This document shows, in pieces, positions 1 through 5,701 of a DNA stretch of 5,701 bases (position 1 is the stretch's first letter; every line of letters begins with the position of its first letter). The DNA is from Armatimonadota bacterium (GTDB lineage: Bacteria > Armatimonadota > JAAZEB01). The DNA is taken from positions 1 through 5,701 of the forward strand of contig DUUU01000357.1 of the NCBI GenBank assembly GCA_012841485.1. Direction: 5' to 3'. The notes under the pieces were generated by a model, which searched no databases, had not been told where the DNA came from, and worked only from the letters and a program-made list of their open reading frames with translations. The translations under genes and the position numbers were made by a program.

Positions 1-1526
1 CGCGACAGGAACGCTTCCACATCAAAATCCGGGCAGGCGCCCGGTGCGCGCGGCGCCCCCTCGGGAAGGCGAGGGTACTTGCCGGCGGCAACGACGCGGG
101 CATCCGGCTCCAGCCGCTGCCAGGGGCCCAACACGACTGTGATGGGGCCCAGATGCCCGAGGGCGCGGGCCGCCCTGGCCTCGGGCGTTCCCTCACCGCT
201 AGCCCGAGCATAGCCCCAGAATACGGGGCGCTCCATCGTTACCCCGTTGCACCCCCAGCGGCGGCGCAGCGCATTGATGAACGACCAGTATCCCCCCTGA
301 TCGCGCGCCGGCGACAGGGTGAGCGTGAAGTCGATGCTGCTCCCAGGGGCCAGCGCCAGCACCTCCGAGTAGATCTCGCCCACCCCGGCACGCGCGCGCA
401 GCGACATCAGGAGGCGCAGCCAGTCGCTCTCGGCCACGATCCCCAGGCCCTGCCCGGGACGGGCCCGCGACTCCAGGAAGAGCGTCGGGTTCTGCGCGCC
501 CGATGCCAGCCCGGCGTTCTCTGGCGAGCCACCGATCCAGAAGCGCGCGGCTTCATCCTGCAAGAAGACGCGATGCCGGAACGGCACGCCGCGCGTTTCC
601 TGCCCAGTGTTGGTCCAGCGCTCGCGCCACCATGTCAGGCCGTCGCGCAGCTCCAGAGTGCGGACCAGCGTGAGACCCGGCCACGTCGCGGTCATGCGGT
701 AGCCCGCCGGCCCCCAGCGCTCGATCTCCCGGCGCGGCGCATCGCCAGATGGGGCATCGTCCGCCACCAGGATAGAGGGGAGTTCGGGCCGCATCTCCAA
801 CGTGGTCTCGACCCGGACCTCCACGCCCTCGCACTGTATCGCGAAGCCGCCGCCCTTCGCCTGGCAGAGGCGCATGCCCCCGGCGGCTACCGCGTCTGCG
901 ATTGCCCCGCGCGGGGGCACCTCGCTCTTGGGCGCGGGGAGGGCGGCGCGGTCGAGCCAGCCGACTTCCAGGCGCTCCACAACCACCTCGCCGCCTCCGG
1001 AGGCGAGTGGCCGCTTCAGGTTGTTGCGCAGGGTGAGCACGTTCCCATCCACGCCGCGCGCCAGATCGCCGATCTCCAGGCAGAAGGTAGCCCCCTGACC
1101 ATCGGTCGCCATGGCGTTGGCCGAGACCGCATCTGGCGCGAACATAAGCATCAGCGCCGTGCTGCTGAGCGCCGGGAAGCTCCCCGCCGAACTCTTGCGC
1201 AGCTCGAACGAGGGCTCCCTCCCGAGAAGACGCTCCTCGCCTGCCGTCGTGAAGCGCCCGATGGGGCTGTCATTGATCATCAGCGTGGCGTTGTAGTTGC
1301 AGCCCGCTTCCGTTTGATTGCGGCAGAACGCCTGGAAACGCAGGACCAGCACCTTGCCCGGCCGCGCGGGCAGCGCCGGCAGCGCCACCTGAACCGACTC
1401 GCCAGTGGGAACCATCTGCGTCGGCAACGCGAGGGCCCCTTCGAGGGGCGCGGTGCTTGGAGTGGCGAGGCCGGTCCGCGCCGCCGCCAGCCAGAGCAAG
1501 GCTCCAAACTGCAGTGGTCTTCTCAC
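1..1526 (-). CDS. Secreted multidomain protein of unknown function, 3' end beyond the window
   Basis: The reading frame is open from a GTG at 1526 down to the window edge (508 codons, no stop), so the C-terminus is missing. GTG is chosen because GGAGGG lies 6 nt upstream and a signal peptide follows at once: MRRP, a hydrophobic run at residues 5-16, and likely cleavage near ATP at 21-23. Residues about 38-192 look like a beta-sandwich of carbohydrate-binding or galactose-binding style, with C68 and C76 flanking a short loop and an NDSPIG turn (85-90). Residues about 215-408 form a second beta-rich region containing RTLELRDGLTWWRERWTN (289-306). Next comes GGYWSFINALRRRWG (411-425), and a new region begins near residue 432 with FWGYA. 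By layout it may be a cell-surface or secreted glycan-active protein with a catalytic domain downstream, but I see no catalytic motif and recognise no family by name. It lies 92 bp downstream of the AI-2E gene on the same strand and may be co-transcribed. Confidence 0.85.
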   Translation of the reverse strand, partial: MRRPLQFGALLWLAAARTGLATPSTAPLEGALALPTQMVPTGESVQVALPALPARPGKVLVLRFQAFCRNQTEAGCNYNATLMINDSPIGRFTTAGEERLLGREPSFELRKSSAGSFPALSSTALMLMFAPDAVSANAMATDGQGATFCLEIGDLARGVDGNVLTLRNNLKRPLASGGGEVVVERLEVGWLDRAALPAPKSEVPPRGAIADAVAAGGMRLCQAKGGGFAIQCEGVEVRVETTLEMRPELPSILVADDAPSGDAPRREIERWGPAGYRMTATWPGLTLVRTLELRDGLTWWRERWTNTGQETRGVPFRHRVFLQDEAARFWIGGSPENAGLASGAQNPTLFLESRARPGQGLGIVAESDWLRLLMSLRARAGVGEIYSEVLALAPGSSIDFTLTLSPARDQGGYWSFINALRRRWGCNGVTMERPVFWGYARASGEGTPEARAARALGHLGPITVVLGPWQRLEPDARVVAAGKYPRLPEGAPRAPGACPDFDVEAFLS

Positions 1527-1532
1527 TTGAAT

Positions 1533-1538
1533 CCCTCC
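1533..1538 (-). promoter_or_regulatory. Shine-Dalgarno site for the GTG-started secreted protein
   Basis: The minus strand reads GGAGGG followed by the 6-nt spacer ATTCAA and then GTG. This decides the start, since the codon is a non-ATG start and no in-frame ATG gives a better combination of ribosome site and signal peptide. Confidence 0.85.
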
Positions 1539-1583
1539 AACAAGATGCTGCCCTGGCGCATGTGGCGGTCATCGTGGAGCAGT

Positions 1584-1609
1584 GGGCCGGCCGCGTGATC
1601 GCGCCGCCC
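1584..1609 (-). other. GC-rich imperfect hairpin between the two minus-strand genes
   Basis: The minus strand just after the AI-2E stop codon contains GGGCGG, CGCG, a 4-nt loop ATCA, CGCG, then CC and GCCC arms with single G bulges, giving about 10 pairs. No T-run follows, so it is not a convincing intrinsic terminator. It could attenuate or partly uncouple the downstream gene, or be chance pairing in GC-rich DNA. The rest of the 92-bp gap holds only the downstream ribosome site. Confidence 0.35.
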
Positions 1610-1618
1610 ATCGTCTGG

Positions 1619-2752
1619 CTATTCCATGCGCTTGCCGACCGCGCGCGACGGCTCCGGCTCCCCTCTCTCCAAGTCGCCGGAGGCAGCCGGCGGCTGCGAG
1701 CGGAGGTGGGAGAGCAGCCTCAACCCGATGATCCGCACCGCTCCTGCCGCGGGATAGGCGAAGAGCATCCCCGGGAGGCCAAAAAGATCCGCGCCGACGA
1801 GAAGCGCCATCATGCAGACCACCGGATGCAGCTCCACCGAGCGGCCCGCGATCCGCGGAAAGAGCCACAGGTCGAACACCTGGTTCCAGAAGAGCGAGAG
1901 CCCCACCGCCGCCAGCGCCACTCCCCACCCTTCAGTCACCGCGCCGACCACGAGGATGGTGGCGGTCGTCACAAAGGGGCCCAGGTAGGGAACGGGGTAA
2001 AGCACGCCCGCCATGACCCCGAGGGCGACGGCATAGGGGATGCCGAGAAAGAGCAGGGTCACCAGCAGAAAAAGCCCGTAGAGCACCGCGACAATCGCCA
2101 GGCCGCGAAGGTAGCGGATGAAGACGTCCGCCACATCGGCGGCAATCGCCTGCGCCACGCTCCTCTGCTGCTCTGGCACCAGGCGGAGCAGATTCGCGCG
2201 CACCCGCTGAATGTCGTTGAGCAGGAAGAAGGTCGCCACCGGGATGAGCACGAGCCAGAGAAGGAAGCCAAAAGAGCCGATGATCCCCTGGGCCCAGGCA
2301 GCCACACGCTTGGCGACGGTGGTGGCGATGCTCCCGACATGCCGCGTGATGGCATCCCGCAGGTACTGAGGGATCTCGACGGCCCCCAGGCGCTGGCGGG
2401 CATCCTCGAAGAGTCGGGGCGCCTTCTCGATGTAGACCGGCACCTCTCTGGCGAACTCGCCCACCTGGGCGACTGCCACGGGGAGAAGGGTGAAGAGCGA
2501 GATGAGGAAGAGGAGCAGGAAAACGGCATAGATGCAGAGCACAGCCCTGCCCCGGCGCCAGCCGCGGCCTTCCATCTGCACCACGAGGGGATCGAGCGCC
2601 GCCGCCAGGAGATAGGCGATGATGAAGGGCGCGAGCACCAGGCGCAGCCGATGGAATAGCAGGAGCGCCGCGACCGCCAGCAGGCAGTGCGGAACGTAGT
2701 GCCACCAGCCATGCTTCAACCACGGAATATCATGCCACCAGCCACTTTTCAT
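1619..2752 (-). CDS. AI-2E family transporter (PerM/TqsA-like, UPF0118) membrane protein
   Basis: This 377-aa polytopic inner-membrane protein matches the AI-2E transporter family, whose members export autoinducer-2 (TqsA) or act as ion antiporters or permeases; the substrate here is unknown. Hydrophobic segments lie at about 22-34, 36-53, 69-92, 157-178, 217-236, 237-256, 259-284 and 308-345, with the family's soluble helical stretch at 95-150. Family landmarks are DP at 54-55, FFLLND at 175-180, YLRG at 214-217, LGIPYAVALG at 236-245, PYLGP at 255-259 and HPVV at 309-312 leading into LVGADLFGLPGML. The C-terminal tail (351-377) is charged, Pro-rich and presumably cytoplasmic. ATG 2752 is chosen because GGAG lies 6 nt upstream and the length is typical. 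The frame stays open upstream to 3193, but that 147-residue stretch is hydrophilic and unlike the family. The N-terminus carries a duplicated GWWH motif. It is divergent from the protease gene. Confidence 0.93.
   Translation of the reverse strand: MKSGWWHDIPWLKHGWWHYVPHCLLAVAALLLFHRLRLVLAPFIIAYLLAAALDPLVVQMEGRGWRRGRAVLCIYAVFLLLFLISLFTLLPVAVAQVGEFAREVPVYIEKAPRLFEDARQRLGAVEIPQYLRDAITRHVGSIATTVAKRVAAWAQGIIGSFGFLLWLVLIPVATFFLLNDIQRVRANLLRLVPEQQRSVAQAIAADVADVFIRYLRGLAIVAVLYGLFLLVTLLFLGIPYAVALGVMAGVLYPVPYLGPFVTTATILVVGAVTEGWGVALAAVGLSLFWNQVFDLWLFPRIAGRSVELHPVVCMMALLVGADLFGLPGMLFAYPAAGAVRIIGLRLLSHLRSQPPAASGDLERGEPEPSRAVGKRME
2700..2744 (-). repeat. 33-bp-period duplication encoding two GWWH motifs
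   Basis: The 12-bp direct repeat TGCCACCAGCCA (plus-strand reading) occurs at 2700-2711 and 2733-2744. In the AI-2E protein it produces GWWHDIP (residues 4-10) and GWWHYVP (15-21), an 11-residue period. The two copies agree at Gly, Trp, Trp, His and Pro and differ by conservative changes elsewhere, which suggests an old in-frame duplication of the cytoplasmic N-terminus. Confidence 0.6.
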
Positions 2753-2758
2753 CCGATG

Positions 2759-2779
2759 CTCCGAGAGACCCCCAGGGGG
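2759..2779 (-). promoter_or_regulatory. Ribosome binding site of the AI-2E gene with adjacent small hairpin
   Basis: GGAG at 2762-2759 (minus strand) lies 6 nt before the ATG at 2752 and fixes that start. Seven nt further upstream, CCCCC-T-GGGGG (2779-2769) can form a 4-bp GC hairpin with a 3-nt loop. The hairpin does not cover the ribosome site, so a regulatory role is only a possibility. Confidence 0.6.
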
Positions 2780-2791
2780 ATGCATGCGCCT

Positions 2792-2873
2792 GAGAGGATG
2801 GGAGCCCATCGAAGCCTCTCCCGCCCGTTCGCCGCAACCGGTGCCGGGGCGCGCATGCCTGGTTGCCGGCATG
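2792..2873 (-). other. Inverted repeats in the upstream region of the AI-2E gene
   Basis: Three pairings are visible. The first joins GAGAG plus GATGG (2792-2801) to CCATC (2806-2810) and CTCTC (2816-2820): 10 pairs, a 4-nt loop and a 5-nt bulge. The second joins CATGCC (2854-2859) to GGCATG (2868-2873). The third joins GCCGCAACC (2831-2839) to GGTTGC plus GGC (2861-2870) with a one-base bulge. The last two overlap and exclude each other. They would lie in the AI-2E leader if transcription starts near the divergent promoter, or could be protein-binding dyads. No coding gene is supported here. Confidence 0.4.
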
Positions 2874-2911
2874 TTCTGGAACGCCGCCTCGGACTCCTTC
2901 AGCTCTTCAGC

Positions 2912-2940
2912 TTGACTCGGGTTCACCCTTGTGTTATACT
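2912..2940 (+). promoter_or_regulatory. Sigma-70-type promoter for the subtilase gene
   Basis: The -35 element TTGACT (2912-2917) and the -10 element TATACT (2935-2940) are each one base from the consensus and are separated by exactly 17 bp. A TGT just before the -10 (2932-2934) is an extended -10 motif. The surroundings are GC-rich, so this AT-rich patch stands out. The predicted transcription start is around 2947-2948, which gives the protease mRNA a leader of about 200 nt. No operator is evident. Confidence 0.85.
2933..2938 (-). promoter_or_regulatory. Possible opposing -10 element (TATAAC) for the AI-2E gene
   Basis: The complement of the protease -10 region reads TATAAC, five of six matches to the consensus. 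Spacings of 15-19 bp show no recognisable -35, and there is no TG extension. It is therefore weak evidence, but it is the only -10-like site seen upstream of the AI-2E gene, and would give a leader of about 170 nt. Confidence 0.3.
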
Positions 2941-2947
2941 GCTTCCT

Positions 2948-3150
2948 GGTGATTTCGCGTGCCTCGGCGGCCCGCGTCACCTGCTCATCCCAGAGGCATG
3001 GCCGCAGCCCTACCCTGGCCTGCCGGCATCGTTGCGCCCCGCCCGCCACGCTCAGACGGGGGGAGAGCGCCGCGCGGGCTCCGGAGGGCATCAGGCCCGA
3101 AGCCTGGAATCGCCCGGTTAGTGAGCGCGACCCCGGGGGAGGAGACTGCC
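2948..3150 (+). promoter_or_regulatory. Long GC-rich structured 5' leader of the subtilase mRNA
   Basis: From the predicted transcription start to the TTG start codon is about 203 nt with no supported gene. A long stem begins at the 5' end: GGTGA (2948-2952) pairs with TCACC (2977-2981), then CGCG with CGCG and GCC with GGC around a TCGGC loop, about 12 pairs with a 3-nt bulge. Further hairpins are CGCTC/GAGCG (3049-3053/3065-3069), CAGGC/GCCTG (3092-3096/3102-3106) and CCCGG/CCGGG (3113-3117/3133-3137); the last ends against the ribosome site. It may stabilise the mRNA or control translation. It matches no riboswitch class I recognise. Confidence 0.45.
3138..3144 (+). promoter_or_regulatory. 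Shine-Dalgarno site fixing the TTG start of the subtilase
   Basis: GGAGGAG at 3138-3144 is followed 6 nt later by TTG at 3151. The signal peptide begins directly after this codon. The upstream in-frame GTG at 2959 lies inside the leader stem-loop and has no ribosome site, and the ATG at 3199 would remove the positively charged n-region. Confidence 0.85.
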
Positions 3151-5670
3151 TTGAGAGCGCAACCGATTCGTAACCCTCGCCGTTGGTCTTCAATCGTCAT
3201 GTGGTCCCAGCTGCTTGCCGGAGTGGTCGCGCTAGCACCACTGGCGGCGGATAGCGCGCCAGAGGGGCGCGGGCCCTTCATCCGGCTTCAGTACGCAACC
3301 TTCGATCCGCTGGAACGCCAACCCCAGGTGGAGCAAAGCCTGCGCATGCCGCCCATGTCGGCCCGCGACACCTCGCGCTTCCTGCTGCAGTTCGAGGGCC
3401 CCGTGCGCACGCAGTGGCTGAAAGCCGTGCGTTCGCTCGGCATCGTCCTCGAGAGCTACGTGCCGGACTACACCTACATTGCCCGAATGACGCTGGCGCA
3501 GGCGGCCGCGCTGCCGACGCGGTTCTCCTTCGTCCGCTGGGTGGGCCCCTTCCATCCCGCCTACAAGATAGACCCCGTGGTCCTGCGCCATAGGGCGACC
3601 GTGCCGCTGGTCGCGGAAACCTTCACGCGCACCGAGGGAGTGATCTTGGGGCAGCGCTTGAAGCAGTATGGCGCCGGCGTATTGGATGTTTCGGGCGACC
3701 GGATCGCCGTGATCGGCTCGCCCCAACTAGCCGCCCAACTCGCGCGCACGTCGGAGGTGCGCTGGGTTCAGATTGCCCGGACCAAGCGCCTGATGAACGA
3801 CCGCAGTGCGACCATCATGCGGGCCGCCGGCTCGGGAAGCCCGCGCCTGCGCGGGCTGTATGGCCAGGGCCAGGTGATTGGAGTGGCGGATACCGGTCTC
3901 GACACCGGCAACCTCGACAGCATGAACGAGGATTTCAGAGGCCGCGTCATCCGAGGGGTTCCCCTGGGAAGACGCCCTGGCGATCTCTGGGATGATCCTG
4001 ATGGCCACGGCACGCACTGCGCCGGCTCCATTCTCGGGAGTGGCATCAACTCGGGGAGCGACCCAACGCGCCATCGCTACGACAACTCCTTCGCCGGCGT
4101 CGCCCCAGAGGCACGCCTGGTCGTCCAGTCTCTCCTGGATCGCTACGGGGGACTCAGCGGCGTTCCCAACAACATCTATGACCTCTTTACCGAGCCCTAC
4201 GAACTGGGCGCGCGCGTTCATTCGAACTCCTGGGGCAGCGTCTATGCCCCGGAAGAGACCCGGCGCGGCTGGTACGGGCGAGAATGCGCCGAGCTGGATC
4301 GCTTCGTTTACGAGAACCCGGATATGGTCTTGCTCTTCGCGGCTGGTAACGAGGGCGAGGATGCCAACTCCGACGGCGTGATCGACCAACTTCCCCCGTC
4401 CATCTCTCCGGAAGCGAGCGCCAAGAATATCCTGTCTATTGGCGCGAGCGAGGGCTACCGCCCGCCGAGCGAGAACTGGGGAGGCGCATCGAAGAGCACC
4501 TGGGGTGTCTTGTTCCCGTGGGCACCCTTCAACGAGGACTACACTTCGGACAACCCCGACGGAATGGCCGCCTTCAGCAGCCGCGGGCCCGCAGCCGATG
4601 GCCGGATCAAGCCCGACCTGGTCGCACCGGGCACCAACATCATCTCCGTCTGGTCACGTCCGGCAGCCCACGCAGGCGGCAGCGGCTGGGGTCCGTTCGC
4701 CGGCCCCTACCGCGATGGGAGCTCGCGCAGCAAGTACTGCTACATGGGAGGCACAAGCATGGCGACACCGCTCGCGGCGGGCGCCTGCGCCCTCGTCCGG
4801 GAGTACTTCGCCAAGGGAAGACCGAGCTGGAATCCATCGGCGGCGCTGGTGAAGGCGGTGCTGATCAACGGAGCGTATGACATGAGTCCGGGCCAGTACG
4901 GCACGGAGGCCATGCGTGAGGTCTTCAACCGCCCCAATGGCGTTCAGGGATGGGGCCGTATCGATCTCGCCCGGTCGCTCTTCCCGGAACAGCCTCGCAC
5001 TCTGTTCTGGATTGACCGCCCGCAGGGCCTGATGACCGATCAACACCACCGGCTGCGCTACCGCGTCACGAATTCCTCGGAGCCGCTCATCGTCAACATT
5101 GTGTGGACGGATCCCCCCGCGACTCCGATCGCCCAACGCGCCCTGGTGAACGATCTGAACCTGCGCGTCGTCGCCCCGGATGGCACGGTGATCTATGGCA
5201 ACCGGGCACCAGGCGCCACTGTTCCGGATCAGGTCAACAACGTCGAGATGGTGCAGATCGACCAGCCGGCCGAGGGGATCTACGAGTTCTACATCGAGGG
5301 CGCCAACGTCGTCTTCCCGGTAGAGGACCCGCGCCAGACCTACGCTCTGGCCGTCTCCGGCGGCGGCGCGCCGCTGGGTGGCCGCTTCCCCGATATCGTG
5401 CCGCCACAGGTGAGCTTCGTTTCGCCAAGCGATGGCGCACCCCTCCGGGGCACGGCCCGCATCGAGGTGAGCGCCGTGGATGATCAGATGATCGACCGGG
5501 TGACCGTGAAGGTGGACGGCAAGATCCATCTTGGCTCTCGGTTCGGCGCGCCCTACGTCTTCTATTGGAACACCGCGATGTGGAGCCGAGGCGCGCACAC
5601 GATCACCGCCGAAGCCACTGACTTCGGAAACAATACAACGACCGCCAGTATCACGGTCACCCTACCCTGA
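3151..5670 (+). CDS. Secreted KP-43-like subtilisin family serine protease (peptidase S8) with Ig-like C-terminal domain
   Basis: This 839-aa exported endopeptidase starts at TTG. Its signal peptide has basic residues at 2-11, a hydrophobic core at about 14-32 and cleavage near 29-36. Residues about 71-140 and 155-215 look like a two-part propeptide, both halves ending in VRWV (128-131, 203-206). The catalytic domain (about 235-610) has an intact triad: D247 in VADTGLD, H286 in DGHGTHC and S536 in GGTSMATP, with oxyanion N400 in FAAGNEG. NSWG (359-362), FSSRGP (475-480) and KPDLVAPG (487-494) follow the family pattern. Residues about 615-738 match the C-terminal beta-barrel of KP-43-type enzymes (VNDLNL, NNVE). 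Residues 748-839 form an extra bacterial Ig-like domain (SPSDGAPLRG, then VDG). A DANSDGVID loop (404-412) resembles a calcium site. No sorting signal or membrane anchor is seen, so release or loose surface binding is likely. Substrates are unknown. Confidence 0.96.
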   Translation: MRAQPIRNPRRWSSIVMWSQLLAGVVALAPLAADSAPEGRGPFIRLQYATFDPLERQPQVEQSLRMPPMSARDTSRFLLQFEGPVRTQWLKAVRSLGIVLESYVPDYTYIARMTLAQAAALPTRFSFVRWVGPFHPAYKIDPVVLRHRATVPLVAETFTRTEGVILGQRLKQYGAGVLDVSGDRIAVIGSPQLAAQLARTSEVRWVQIARTKRLMNDRSATIMRAAGSGSPRLRGLYGQGQVIGVADTGLDTGNLDSMNEDFRGRVIRGVPLGRRPGDLWDDPDGHGTHCAGSILGSGINSGSDPTRHRYDNSFAGVAPEARLVVQSLLDRYGGLSGVPNNIYDLFTEPYELGARVHSNSWGSVYAPEETRRGWYGRECAELDRFVYENPDMVLLFAAGNEGEDANSDGVIDQLPPSISPEASAKNILSIGASEGYRPPSENWGGASKSTWGVLFPWAPFNEDYTSDNPDGMAAFSSRGPAADGRIKPDLVAPGTNIISVWSRPAAHAGGSGWGPFAGPYRDGSSRSKYCYMGGTSMATPLAAGACALVREYFAKGRPSWNPSAALVKAVLINGAYDMSPGQYGTEAMREVFNRPNGVQGWGRIDLARSLFPEQPRTLFWIDRPQGLMTDQHHRLRYRVTNSSEPLIVNIVWTDPPATPIAQRALVNDLNLRVVAPDGTVIYGNRAPGATVPDQVNNVEMVQIDQPAEGIYEFYIEGANVVFPVEDPRQTYALAVSGGGAPLGGRFPDIVPPQVSFVSPSDGAPLRGTARIEVSAVDDQMIDRVTVKVDGKIHLGSRFGAPYVFYWNTAMWSRGAHTITAEATDFGNNTTTASITVTLP

Positions 5671-5686
5671 GAGCACGCGAGGGCGG

Positions 5687-5701
5687 CGGCCGAATCGGCC
5701 G
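5687..5701 (+). terminator. Probable start of an intrinsic terminator, cut by the window edge
   Basis: Sixteen bases after the protease stop codon, CGGCCG (5687-5692) pairs perfectly with CGGCCG (5696-5701) around an AAT loop. The bases before it (GGGCGG, 5681-5686) could lengthen the stem if CCGCCC follows outside the window. The T-run expected of a terminator cannot be seen. Confidence 0.5.

Noticed and set aside
153..1598. Long plus-strand open frame (481 codons)
   Set aside because: It lies antisense to the secreted protein gene, has no ribosome site, and its product is Arg/His/Gln-rich with no domain; it is the GC-rich shadow of the minus-strand frame, which has the signal peptide and ribosome site.
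1457..2659. Plus-strand open frame (400 codons) with a highly charged product
   Set aside because: It is antisense to the AI-2E gene. The Glu/Arg/His-rich composition is what the complement of hydrophobic membrane codons produces, and no ribosome site or family match is visible.
3071..3120. SAM-I riboswitch-like text (GGAGGGCATCAGGCCCGAAG)
   Set aside because: It recalls part of the SAM-I core, but the later conserved GGTGCCAATTCC-type segment and the closing P1 helix are absent.
3135..3150. B12-box-like text (GGAGGAGACTGCC) hinting at a cobalamin riboswitch
   Set aside because: The box is incomplete, the other conserved cobalamin elements (GGGAAGG, GGTG..AATCC) are missing upstream, and the purines are fully explained as the ribosome binding site.
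2687..3173. Small plus-strand open frames in the divergent intergenic region
   Set aside because: They lack ribosome sites, two overlap the promoter itself, and their products have no hydrophobic, motif or domain pattern.
2753..3193. 147-residue N-terminal extension of the AI-2E protein
   Set aside because: The frame is open, but it is hydrophilic, unlike the family, crosses the plus-strand promoter, and the well-placed ribosome site supports ATG 2752.
3232..5598. Minus-strand open frames opposite the protease
   Set aside because: All are antisense to a gene with an intact catalytic triad and clear domain order; none has a ribosome site or recognisable product.
1619..5670. Quorum-sensing and protease system linking the AI-2E gene to the subtilase
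   Set aside because: Family membership alone does not prove AI-2 transport, no autoinducer synthase or receptor is present, and the genes are divergent; adjacency is not evidence of a shared pathway.

Overview
The window is GC-rich bacterial DNA that reads as ordinary chromosome. It has three protein genes in a divergent layout: two on the minus strand (window start to about 2752) and one on the plus strand (3151-5670). Two of the three start on GTG or TTG behind strong Shine-Dalgarno sequences, and the plus-strand gene has a near-consensus sigma-70-type promoter, so the host is a bacterium with standard signals. The lineage cannot be fixed. The large secreted multidomain proteins fit groups such as Armatimonadota, Planctomycetota or Chloroflexota, but this is a guess from protein style.

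Region by region: (1) From the window edge to 1526, minus strand, lies the first 508 codons of a secreted multidomain protein of unknown function, whose 3' end is outside the window. Its open frame has no stop codon here. It has a signal peptide, a beta-rich domain, a second beta-rich domain and the beginning of a third region. (2) 1527-1618 is a short gap with a GC-rich hairpin. (3) 1619-2752, minus strand, encodes an AI-2E family (PerM/TqsA-like) multi-spanning membrane protein of 377 aa. (4) 2753-3150 is a 398-bp divergent intergenic region. It holds a strong plus-strand promoter (TTGACT, 17 bp, TATACT with an extended -10), a GC-rich structured 5' leader of about 200 nt for the plus-strand gene, and several inverted repeats on the side of the membrane protein gene. 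(5) 3151-5670, plus strand, encodes an 839-aa secreted subtilase (peptidase S8) of the KP-43-like type. It has a two-part propeptide region, an intact Asp/His/Ser triad with oxyanion Asn, the C-terminal beta-barrel of that type, and an added Ig-like domain. (6) The window ends inside what looks like a terminator hairpin.

Functionally, the protease and the unknown protein are both exported, so the locus looks outward-facing. The membrane protein and the unknown protein are 92 bp apart on one strand and could share a transcript. Nothing shows that the three gene products act together. I see no mobile element, CRISPR array, tRNA, rRNA or recognisable riboswitch. The points most worth follow-up are the unknown secreted protein, the structured protease leader and the symmetric promoter region.
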